Shown here: positions 1 to 4,980 of the stretch, piece by piece | How positions within the stretch are numbered: the first letter of the stretch is position 1 | Layout of the letters: each line of letters opens with the position of its first letter | Source: Coriobacteriia bacterium | GTDB taxonomy: Bacteria > Actinomycetota > Coriobacteriia > Coriobacteriales > UBA8131 | Direction of reading: 5' to 3' | Length of the DNA stretch: 5,031 nucleotides | Assembly (NCBI GenBank): GCA_009781525.1 | Contig: WQXZ01000126.1 | Span: 1-5,031, forward strand | Notes under the pieces: model-generated | What the model saw: only the letters and a program-made list of their open reading frames with translations | Told to the model about the DNA's origin: nothing | Databases searched by the model: none | Made by a program: the position numbers and the translations under genes

Positions 1-409
1 AGAGGTCTGCTGCCTGTGCTCTGGGATAGCCGTCTGCTGGGTCAAAGTATTGCTGGCTGTAGAGCTCATACAGGTCATCTGCCAAGGCTGAGCCGCTGTC
101 GTGAGCCAGTTCTTTGCGAGCTCGATCAAAGGCTTCTTCTTCGCTTGCACCCTGTGACACCAGGTCGGCAACGAAGTCGATCATGTAGGCGGTCAGGTCT
201 GCCTGGGACTCTTCGCTTTGTGCCGAACGCAGCTTGAAGCGGTTGAGCTTCAGGCTGGCTTTGTTGCGAGTGCGATCGGCTTTATCCTGGAGCTTCTCCC
301 AGTAAGTCATCTGGGCTCTGTCCAGATAGTAGCGCGATTGTTCGCGAGCGAACTCCGTGATTTGCTGCTCGGTTATCTGGCTTAGGCTCGTATTGTTATC
401 AAGTGTCAT
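1..409 (-). CDS. Partial protein with HAAS-like helical segment, partner of PadR (3' end outside window)
   Basis: This reading frame is open from an ATG at 409 down to the left edge of the window (136 residues seen, no stop). The start is supported by a GGAG motif at 416-419, six bases upstream, and by an 11-nt overlap with the end of the padR frame, which suggests translational coupling. The visible part is hydrophilic and helical, with no membrane segment or signal peptide. Residues about 70-110 (ADLTAYMIDFVADL, then SQGASEEEAFDRARKELA) resemble the HAAS / permease-prefix type helical domain. In that domain a helix ending in a short loop with SEEEA leads into a second helix. Such domains are commonly encoded next to PadR regulators and often precede membrane helices, which here would lie outside the window. 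The family match is from memory of the motif pattern, so the domain call is moderate and the function is not known. Confidence 0.72.
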   Translation of the reverse strand, partial: MTLDNNTSLSQITEQQITEFAREQSRYYLDRAQMTYWEKLQDKADRTRNKASLKLNRFKLRSAQSEESQADLTAYMIDFVADLVSQGASEEEAFDRARKELAHDSGSALADDLYELYSQQYFDPADGYPRAQAADL

Positions 410-734
410 AACTGTCTCCGTCCAGTAATTCGTTGACGCATGTTTGCACGAACTCCCATCGCTGCCAGAATATCTGAAGCTCTTTCATACCTCGTGCGTT
501 AAGTGTGTAGAACTTTCGAGGCGGTCCGATCTCAGAGGCTCGTCTGGTGATGTTTACCATGCGTTTGCGCTCCAGCCGAGTCAGAATCGTATAGACCGTC
601 CCTTCTGCGACATCCACAAGACCCAGATCATGAAAGGCCTTCACAATCTGGTAGCCATAGATCTCGCCACGACTGATGACCTGCAAGGTCATCCCTTCCA
701 AGACACCTTTCAGCATCTCGCTCAGGTTATCCAT
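399..734 (-). CDS. PadR-family transcriptional regulator
   Basis: This is a 111-residue winged-helix DNA-binding repressor. The start is the ATG at 734, preceded by GGGAGG at 739-744 with a 4-nt gap. A longer frame beginning at a GTG at 788 has no ribosome binding site and would add 18 residues not expected in the family. PadR hallmarks in order: N-terminal MDNLSEMLKGVLEG helix; VISRGEIYGYQI (residues 19-30); the recognition-helix region VAEGTVYTILTRLER (42-56); and the wing GPPRKFYTL (70-78), followed by a C-terminal dimerisation helix rich in Trp and Phe (IFWQRWEFV). Length and motifs fit small PadR subfamily-1 proteins that repress their own operon and respond to a ligand or stress. The stop overlaps the start of the downstream HAAS-like gene. 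Several short palindromes lie over its promoter, consistent with autorepression. The family is near certain; the ligand and targets are unknown. Confidence 0.95.
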   Translation of the reverse strand: MDNLSEMLKGVLEGMTLQVISRGEIYGYQIVKAFHDLGLVDVAEGTVYTILTRLERKRMVNITRRASEIGPPRKFYTLNARGMKELQIFWQRWEFVQTCVNELLDGDSYDT

Positions 735-738
735 AAAG

Positions 739-744
739 CCTCCC
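739..744 (-). promoter_or_regulatory. Shine-Dalgarno that fixes the padR start
   Basis: On the minus strand GGGAGG lies four bases before the ATG at 734. The competing upstream GTG (788) and ATG (755) have nothing comparable. This site therefore decides in favour of the 111-residue product. Confidence 0.85.
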
Positions 745-789
745 GTACCAGGCATGAGGCTGCCAAGTGTATACGAATCGCAGTTCACA

Positions 790-832
790 ACTTAGCGTTA
801 CTAAGTACCGGTACTATTTAATACTATGTAGT
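790..832. promoter_or_regulatory. Cluster of palindromes, likely PadR operators
   Basis: Three dyads sit close together. ACTTAG-CGTTA-CTAAGT (790-806) has perfect 6-bp arms. AGTACCGGTACT (804-815) is a perfect 12-bp palindrome. ACTATGTAGT (823-832) has 4-bp arms around TG. The hexamer TACTAT is also directly repeated at 812-817 and 822-827, ten bases apart, about one helical turn. All share AGTA/TACT-type half sites and lie over the -10 and early transcribed region of padR. That PadR dimers bind dyads in their own promoter is known for the family; that these are the sites is inference. Confidence 0.6.
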
Positions 833-844
833 GGTGATTGTCAA
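816..844 (-). promoter_or_regulatory. Promoter of padR and its partner gene
   Basis: Reading leftward, a consensus -35 TTGACA (839-844) is followed after 17 bp by TTAAAT (816-821), four of six matches to TATAAT. TATTAA two bases earlier is an alternative -10. The palindromic cluster at 790-832 covers the -10 and the likely transcription start, which is where an autorepressor would bind. The result would be a leader of roughly 75 nt before the padR ATG. Confidence 0.65.
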
Positions 845-874
845 CAACGAATCTCAATTCAACTGAAGGTGCGC

Positions 875-880
875 TATACT
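875..880 (+). promoter_or_regulatory. Probable -10 element for the yebC operon
   Basis: TATACT (five of six matches to TATAAT) lies 33 bp before the yebC ATG. No good -35 is found 16-18 bp upstream, so the promoter is either weak at -35 or helped by an activator. Being 30-60 bp from the padR promoter, it could also feel PadR binding. Confidence 0.5.
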
Positions 881-902
881 TGCATCTGCTAACAACCCTC
901 AC

Positions 903-913
903 AGGGAGGTGAT
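903..913 (+). promoter_or_regulatory. Near-perfect Shine-Dalgarno of yebC
   Basis: AGGGAGGTGAT runs directly up to the ATG at 914 and matches the complement of the 16S rRNA 3' end at all but one position. The core GGAGG (905-909) is four bases from the start codon, so strong translation is expected. Confidence 0.85.
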
Positions 914-1669
914 ATGTCTGGACATTCCAAGTGGGCAACCACAAAGCACCGTAAAGCAGCTCAGGATGCTAAGCGTTCGGCGCTGTTCTCAAAGTTAACG
1001 CGTAGTATCACGGTTGCTGCCCGAGAGGGAGGCGACCCGAATCCAGATAATAATTCTGCACTGGCAACCGCTATCGCAAAGGCAAAAAGCTATTCGCTAC
1101 CAAAAGATAAGATAGATACCGCGATCAAGAAAGCCTTTGGAAGCGGATCCGAATCGGCTCGTTTCGAGAATATCGTCTACGAAGGCTATGGTCCGGCTGG
1201 AGTCGCTGTGATCTGCGAAGCCCTTACCGACAACCGCAATCGAACAGCTGCTGACGTTCGTGCCGCATTCTCTCGAAGCGGCGGAAACCTTGGTACAACC
1301 GGGTCTGTGGTTTTTCAGTTTGAACGTAAAGGACAGATAACTCTGGATAAGAACCAGGTTACTGATGAAGATGAGTTTATGTTGATGGCTGCAGAAGCCG
1401 GTGGCGATGATTACGAGGACGCTGATGATGAATGGTTGGTACTGACAGCAGCCTCAGAGCTCGCACTTGTCAGGCAAGGACTGGAAGGGCAGGGGCTTGA
1501 GGTCAAAGGCTACGAGCTGATCATGGTTCCTACCACTCCAACCGAGGTGGATCTGACTGATGCTAAAAAAGTAATGCGCTTGATAGACAGGCTGGAAGAA
1601 CTGGAGGATCTACAGAGCGTCTACCACAGCATGCTGATCAGTGACGAGGTAGCAGAGGCTCTGGACTAG
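914..1669 (+). CDS. yebC: YebC/PmpR family protein (TACO1 homologue)
   Basis: This complete 251-residue protein is close to the family's usual length of about 240-250. The N-terminus MSGHSKWATTKHRKAAQDAK is the family signature, and the canonical blocks follow: EGYGPAGVAV (residues 90-99), LTDNRNR (104-110) and GGNLGTTGSV (123-132). The C-terminal half is rich in Asp and Glu, as is typical of the cytosolic three-domain fold. Family members were long annotated as transcriptional regulators. Later work on YebC proteins and the mitochondrial homologue TACO1 points to a ribosome-linked role that relieves stalling at proline-rich stretches. The sequence does not tell which applies here. It is the first gene of a rightward run; the next start follows 47 bp after its TAG stop with no strong terminator between, so it is probably co-transcribed with the DUF3866 and xerD genes. 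Confidence 0.97.
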   Translation: MSGHSKWATTKHRKAAQDAKRSALFSKLTRSITVAAREGGDPNPDNNSALATAIAKAKSYSLPKDKIDTAIKKAFGSGSESARFENIVYEGYGPAGVAVICEALTDNRNRTAADVRAAFSRSGGNLGTTGSVVFQFERKGQITLDKNQVTDEDEFMLMAAEAGGDDYEDADDEWLVLTAASELALVRQGLEGQGLEVKGYELIMVPTTPTEVDLTDAKKVMRLIDRLEELEDLQSVYHSMLISDEVAEALD

Positions 1670-1703
1670 ATCAGCGGGTTTTTATCCATTTGATAGAGAA
1701 AGC

Positions 1704-1709
1704 GGAGGG
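1704..1709 (+). promoter_or_regulatory. Shine-Dalgarno that fixes the DUF3866 start
   Basis: GGAGGG is seven bases before the ATG at 1717. The frame extends nine codons upstream to a TTG at 1690, but that codon lacks a binding site. The ATG at 1717 is therefore preferred. Confidence 0.8.
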
Positions 1710-1716
1710 TTGGCTG

Positions 1717-3141
1717 ATGCAGCTGGTCTGGGCACAAGTCACAGATATCCTACAAACGGATCGTGGTATTCAGCGCTTGGTTTGCCAGATAATCGACCCG
1801 ATTGTACAGATGCCAGGCACTTTGGTTGCCCTGCACTACCTGGATTACGGACCGGCATGTAATACGGGCCAGCTGGTACTGTTGAACGTTATTGGAGACG
1901 GCTATAAGAATAAGGTGATACCTGGTGTTGATGGCTTGGCAATAGTGATTCCGTCCACCAGTATGAGTGAGCCGTGGGTCGGTGTCAGCCAAACACTGGG
2001 TGACGGGATCGATCTGGATGCAGACAGCAGAGACATCCAAGGTGCAAACCCCTCTGTTGCTACCAGGCAACTCGATGGTCTTATAGGGCAGGCTATCAAA
2101 CTGGGTAATCTGCCACTGGAGCGCCGAATAGCTACTGTTGATCAACCGTCGTCGCCACATCATGATCAACTTGCTTCAACAATGAGCCTGAATACGGCTC
2201 CGGTCATCTGCTGCGCCTCGCACTACCAGGTTCCATTGGTAGCAGCGGCAATAAAGGTTTTCGATAGTGAAGCAACAGTTGCCTACTGTATGAGCGACGA
2301 TACAGGCTTAAGCTTGGCATTTTCAGATGAGATCGCTTTCTGTGTTCAGAATTCACTGATCGATATCACTGTCAGTTGCGGTCAGAGTACTGGTGGTGAC
2401 TACGAAGCAGTGAACCTCCATTCAGGCTTACTGGCTGCACGCTACGTAGCAAAAGCAGACTATCTGATCACGTCGATCGGTGTAGGTGAATATAACACTG
2501 GCACCCCATTTGGTCATATCGGTGTTGCACAGGCTGAAGCCATTAACACTGTTTCAGTGCTGGAGGGCACGCCTATCGCGGTATTGCGTTTGACTGATCC
2601 AGGCTATGGAGCTGTGAGTGCATCCGACACAGTAGGTGTTTCCCGACAGACTCTGATAACGCTGGCAAAGCTTACCTTGACTCAAGCATTGGTCGCAATA
2701 CCGACCGATATTGCAGACGATGACCTCGATGAACTACTTTCAGGGTTAGGCGCTGTGGGTATCGATGAGCGCCATCACCTTGTTCAGCTACCAAGCGGTT
2801 TGTCTCAGATCGCACGGGACGAATCGATAACCGAGCAGCTGAGTATGGAACTGCTTGAAGACTCTGTCTCATCAAAGGCTGTTATTGCAGCCGGAAGACT
2901 GGCGGTGCTCTGGTCAAAGTCAAGTAGCCAGGAACAGGAGAACCTTGACGATCAGGACGAATCGTTGGTAGTTGAAGATAGTAGCAGTGAGATGCTGGAG
3001 CATTCCACCTCTGATACTGAAGAGTTATACGATGATGTGTTTGAAGATGATGCCCTTGAGGCTACATCACCCGTTTCATCTGACGAGGAAGCTCCAACAT
3101 CGTTTTGGCAGAAAGTAGCAAAGGCACTGAAGCTACGCTGA
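1717..3141 (+). CDS. DUF3866 family protein with acidic C-terminal tail
   Basis: This is a 474-residue soluble protein with no signal peptide or clear membrane helix. I recognise it as DUF3866, a conserved actinobacterial family of unknown function. Visible features are an N-terminal beta-rich region with a Gly/Asp turn (LNVIGDGYKNKVIPGVDG); a block APVICCASHYQVPLVAAAI; the motif SCGQSTGGDYEAVNLHSGLL (about residues 220-239); and ADYLITSIGVGEYNTGTPFG, after which alternating helices and strands suggest a Rossmann-like body. The body ends near residue 400. Residues 402-461 form a low-complexity tail with 22 Asp or Glu in 60 and no Lys or Arg, closed by a short amphipathic basic end (SFWQKVAKALKLR). 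Its TGA stop shares one base with the xerD ATG (TGATG), and it follows yebC by 47 bp, so all three are probably one operon. Function is unknown; the family assignment rests on recalled sequence pattern and gene order. Confidence 0.85.
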   Translation: MQLVWAQVTDILQTDRGIQRLVCQIIDPIVQMPGTLVALHYLDYGPACNTGQLVLLNVIGDGYKNKVIPGVDGLAIVIPSTSMSEPWVGVSQTLGDGIDLDADSRDIQGANPSVATRQLDGLIGQAIKLGNLPLERRIATVDQPSSPHHDQLASTMSLNTAPVICCASHYQVPLVAAAIKVFDSEATVAYCMSDDTGLSLAFSDEIAFCVQNSLIDITVSCGQSTGGDYEAVNLHSGLLAARYVAKADYLITSIGVGEYNTGTPFGHIGVAQAEAINTVSVLEGTPIAVLRLTDPGYGAVSASDTVGVSRQTLITLAKLTLTQALVAIPTDIADDDLDELLSGLGAVGIDERHHLVQLPSGLSQIARDESITEQLSMELLEDSVSSKAVIAAGRLAVLWSKSSSQEQENLDDQDESLVVEDSSSEMLEHSTSDTEELYDDVFEDDALEATSPVSSDEEAPTSFWQKVAKALKLR

Positions 3142-4106
3142 TGAATCAGTCTTCTTCGAAAAGCAATCGCCTTGCTGGCACTGCATTCAGTACAGCTCTA
3201 AATGAATACCTGGCTTGGCTTACAGCTGAAAGAGGAGCTTCAATACTGACTATAGAGGCCTATAACCACGACCTGAAGATGTACCAAAACTGGTTATCAG
3301 GTGCTATCGACGTTCACCGCCTTGCAGACATTACTAACGAGCTTCCCAGCCTATACGTTATGGAGCTGGCTGAAGTCGGATACGCAGTATCGTCACAGCA
3401 ACGCACAGCTGCTGCTATACGCAGTTTTCATCGGTTCTGCTTACGTGAGGATCTCTGCGAGAACAATCCGGCTGCGACTCTTGCGCTGCCAAAGAAATCT
3501 CTTGCACTGCCGAAAACCTTACCTATTGAGTCTGTTGCAGCCTTGCTTGATCAAGACTTTCCTGTCAGCCCGATCGGTTACCGGGATAAGGCGATGCTGG
3601 AGATACTGTATGGTTGCGGTCTTCGGGTCAGCGAACTCACCGGTTTAGATCGCTTACAGCTGCTGTTGCCCGATGGCTATCTAAGAGTAATCGGAAAAGG
3701 CGACAAAGAGCGACTGGTGCCGATTGGTGGAGCAGCGCTTACTGCTTTGAATGACTACCTTGCGTATAGCCGCCCACACCTCCATACCCTGTCAGAGCTG
3801 GAGCCACGAGATACCTCAGCGGTATTCGTAAATGCTCGCGGGCAGCGGATATCCAGGCAGTCAGTGTTTTTGATTGTCGTCGGCTACGGCAAAAAAGTTG
3901 GAATCGACAAGCTGCATCCCCACATGCTGCGCCATTCATTTGCCACTCACCTGCTTGATGGCGGAGCAGATCTACTCAGTATCCAGAAACTACTTGGACA
4001 TGCTTCAGTTGCGACCACTCAGATATATACACATGTCGATATCAGCCACATTCGAGCTGAGTACCTGGCTGCTCATCCTCGAGCGAACCTTGCGATACAG
4101 GAATAG
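3141..4106 (+). CDS. xerD: Tyrosine recombinase XerD-like
   Basis: This is a 321-residue site-specific recombinase; XerC/D proteins are usually about 300. The N-terminal core-binding (SAM-like) helical domain covers roughly residues 16-105. The catalytic domain follows with the full active-site set: Arg162 (YGCGLRVSELTGL), Lys186 (GKGDKERLVPI), His261 and Arg264 (HPHMLRHSFATHLL), His287 (LGHASVATTQIYTHV) and the nucleophile Tyr296. It ends with the XerD-like AEYLAAHPRA. Nothing appears missing, so the enzyme should be active. The known role of the family is resolving chromosome dimers at dif during division. The ATG at 3141 overlaps the upstream stop by one base and has only a weak binding site, so it probably relies on coupled translation; an in-frame TTG at 3105 lies inside the preceding gene and is unlikely. 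XerD versus XerC or a phage-type integrase is inferred from the close match and the housekeeping-looking context. Confidence 0.93.
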   Translation: MNQSSSKSNRLAGTAFSTALNEYLAWLTAERGASILTIEAYNHDLKMYQNWLSGAIDVHRLADITNELPSLYVMELAEVGYAVSSQQRTAAAIRSFHRFCLREDLCENNPAATLALPKKSLALPKTLPIESVAALLDQDFPVSPIGYRDKAMLEILYGCGLRVSELTGLDRLQLLLPDGYLRVIGKGDKERLVPIGGAALTALNDYLAYSRPHLHTLSELEPRDTSAVFVNARGQRISRQSVFLIVVGYGKKVGIDKLHPHMLRHSFATHLLDGGADLLSIQKLLGHASVATTQIYTHVDISHIRAEYLAAHPRANLAIQE

Positions 4107-4129
4107 AGCTCTAGATAGAGCTTTTGTTT
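4105..4129 (+). terminator. Rho-independent terminator after xerD
   Basis: AGCTCT-AGAT-AGAGCT forms a 6-bp stem with a 4-nt loop, extendable by one G-U and one A-U pair. TTTTGTTT follows. It begins at the xerD stop codon itself. The stem is short and only half GC, so termination may be partial. Confidence 0.65.
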
Positions 4130-4143
4130 GATGGTAGCGGCGC
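4126..4143 (+). repeat. Left copy of imperfect 18-bp direct repeat bounding the repeat-rich module
   Basis: GTTTGATGGTAGCGGCGC here matches GTTTGATAGTAGGAGCGC at 4618-4635 in 15 of 18 positions and in the same orientation. The two copies enclose the C-rich array, the palindromic element and the G-rich array. A chance match at this level is not excluded. Confidence 0.35.
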
Positions 4144-4162
4144 AATAGGTCTGCCAGGCGCG

Positions 4163-4293
4163 CGCTATAACATACGCTATAAACGACACCGAGTGCGCAA
4201 CCTCCTCTTACAGGCACCCTTGCAGGCGCACCGCAACCTCCTCTTGCAGGCGCACCGCAACCCCTACGCACCTCCGCGGCGCAACCTATACGC
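4163..4293 (+). repeat. C-rich array with 12-bp periodicity
   Basis: CGCTATAA occurs at 4163 and 4175, 12 bp apart. From 4196 the sequence divides cleanly into 12-mers: CGCAACCTCCTC, TTACAGGCACCC, TTGCAGGCGCAC, CGCAACCTCCTC, TTGCAGGCGCAC, CGCAACCCCTAC, GCACCTCCGCGG, CGCAACCTATAC. Two unit types (CGCAACC-type and TTGCAGGC-type) alternate irregularly, giving apparent periods of 24 and 36 bp. Frames through it lack ribosome binding sites, so it is treated as noncoding. The array stops exactly where the palindromic element begins. Confidence 0.75.
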
Positions 4294-4339
4294 ACTAGTA
4301 CACTAGCTTTTGACAAAAATTTCCACTTGGGAGACAGAT
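4294..4339 (+). repeat. Left arm of perfect 46-bp inverted repeat
   Basis: This arm starts ACTAGTACACTAGC and ends GGGAGACAGAT, and every one of its 46 bases is complementary to 4443-4488. Its outer end holds its own dyad, CTAGT-AC-ACTAG (4295-4306). It also carries TTGACA (4310-4315) reading inward, with no good -10 after it. The first mismatches beyond the arm are abrupt on both sides. Whether it is a transposon end, a recombination site or a structural stem is not decided by the sequence. Confidence 0.93.
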
Positions 4340-4442
4340 TTTACGTGCTTTGTAAGGTTTTGTATCTTAACCTAACTAATTATTGTGGTATTTGCAACAT
4401 AATAGTTGCATTTGCAACAAGAGAGCAAGAAATATCGAACCC
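4340..4442. other. AT-rich spacer of the palindromic element, with TTGCAAC motifs
   Basis: This 103-bp spacer is clearly more AT-rich than the arrays on either side. It holds an inner dyad TGCAAC-ATAATA-GTTGCA (4393-4410), followed at once by another TTTGCAAC (4411-4418) that repeats 4391-4398. On the minus strand TATTAT (revcomp of 4399-4404) could be a -10, with TTGCTC 18 bp upstream (revcomp of 4423-4428); this is a weak leftward promoter candidate. No convincing rightward promoter and no gene were found. Confidence 0.6.
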
Positions 4443-4488
4443 ATCTGTCTCCCAAGTGGAAATTTTTGTCAAAAGCTAGTGTACTAGT
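4443..4488 (-). repeat. Right arm of perfect 46-bp inverted repeat
   Basis: This is the exact reverse complement of 4294-4339, making a 195-bp palindromic element overall. Because the outer hexamer ACTAGT is itself a palindrome, it could be a 6-bp target duplication. In that case the element proper would be 4300-4482 with 40-bp terminal inverted repeats beginning ACACTAGC. The full identity of the arms means recent origin, gene conversion or selection. Confidence 0.93.
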
Positions 4489-4503
4489 ACTACTGGGGCT
4501 GGG

Positions 4504-4612
4504 GAGCACCATTGGGAGAGCGCCATTGGGCCGCCGTTGGGGGGTGCAGGAGCGCCATTGGGTCGCCGTTGCAGGCAGGAGCTTAAGTCGCCATTAGGAG
4601 GTGGCTATTGGG
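4504..4612 (+). repeat. G-rich array of CCATTGGG-like motifs
   Basis: Seven variants of one 8-mer occur: CCATTGGG at 4509, 4523 and 4555; CCGTTGGG at 4534; CCGTTGCA at 4566; CCATTAGG at 4591; CTATTGGG at 4605. Within this, 4519-4550 and 4551-4579 are a degenerate tandem pair that both start AGCGCCATTGGG, then have CGCCGTTG, then end GCAGG. TTGCAGGC at 4569-4576 is also found twice in the left C-rich array, in the same direction. The one open frame through it (4406-4597) has only a TTG start and no binding site, so I treat the region as noncoding. Confidence 0.7.
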
Positions 4613-4900
4613 ACTCGGTTTGATAGTAGGAGCGCCTTATCACCTCTGCTTTACATCGCTACGAGACACACAGAATAATTGGCAAAAAATCCCACAGATG
4701 ATAATCCGCTTTTTAGCTTCGCCTATTCTTAGCTGTTTTGGCCGAAAATCTGCCAGGATTATCCAAAACACATGGTGCTTGCCTTGAGAATTAAGACTAA
4801 TCAAAATTATATGCGCTAGTCAAACCGAGCAAAAAACGCCGCACTACCTGCGAATACAACGAAAACTGTGGCAAAACTTTCCATCTAGAACCAAATTTGC
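4613..4900. other. AT-rich intergenic stretch without a recognisable gene
   Basis: No open frame with a plausible start, tRNA or known riboswitch pattern is seen. The right copy of the 18-bp direct repeat lies at 4618-4635. GATAATCC (4700-4707) and GGATTATC (4756-4763) form an 8-bp inverted pair 48 bp apart, too far for a firm hairpin. TTAGCT is repeated at 4714 and 4729. A-tracts from about 4685 to 4900 may bend the DNA upstream of the following promoter. Confidence 0.5.
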
Positions 4901-4929
4901 TTGCAATTTTTTCGTTTCTAAGCTAAAAT
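4901..4929 (+). promoter_or_regulatory. Promoter of the gene starting at 4981
   Basis: TTGCAA (4901-4906) and TAAAAT (4924-4929) are separated by 17 bp. They match the -35 and -10 consensus at four and five of six positions. A T-rich spacer and the position about 50 bp before a start codon with a strong binding site support it. The xerD operon is probably terminated earlier, so this gene would have its own transcript. Confidence 0.6.
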
Positions 4930-4965
4930 TCCCATCAGGATAGATCAGAAAGCGGTAAACGCAGC

Positions 4966-4973
4966 AGAGGAGG
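4966..4973 (+). promoter_or_regulatory. Strong Shine-Dalgarno for the last gene
   Basis: AGAGGAGG lies seven bases before the ATG at 4981. It is the main evidence that the short frame at the right edge is a real gene. Confidence 0.85.
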
Positions 4974-4980
4974 CGAGAGA

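Noticed and set aside
16..237. 73-residue plus-strand frame
   Set aside because: It is antisense to the partial HAAS-like gene, with no binding site and a composition typical of a shadow frame.
735..788. Longer PadR start (GTG at 788)
   Set aside because: There is no Shine-Dalgarno, and it lies only about 30 bp downstream of the -10. The ATG at 734 has GGGAGG and gives the normal family N-terminus.
444..821. 125-residue plus-strand frame
   Set aside because: It lies fully opposite padR, whose family motifs are unmistakable. It lacks a binding site and resembles no family.
4196..4291. CRISPR-like array
   Set aside because: Units are 12 bp and contiguous, with no unique spacers of 30-40 bp and no cas genes nearby.
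4005..4316. 103-residue minus-strand frame
   Set aside because: It runs through the left arm and array and then antisense into the xerD 3' end. Its composition is low-complexity Gly/Ala/Arg from the 12-bp repeat, and it has no binding site.
4428..4450. T-loop-like GGGTTCGAT on the minus strand, hinting at a tRNA
   Set aside because: No acceptor, D-arm or anticodon stem can be formed around it.
4406..4597. 63-residue plus-strand frame through the right arm
   Set aside because: It has a TTG start without a binding site, inside the spacer, and a repeat-derived tail; not credible as a gene.
4756..4767. DnaA-box-like TTATCCAAA
   Set aside because: It is a single 9-mer with one mismatch to TTATCCACA and no cluster of boxes or origin genes nearby.
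4790..4825. Possible dif site around AAATTATATGCGC
   Set aside because: It has only a short resemblance to one dif half and no matching second arm, so it cannot be called.
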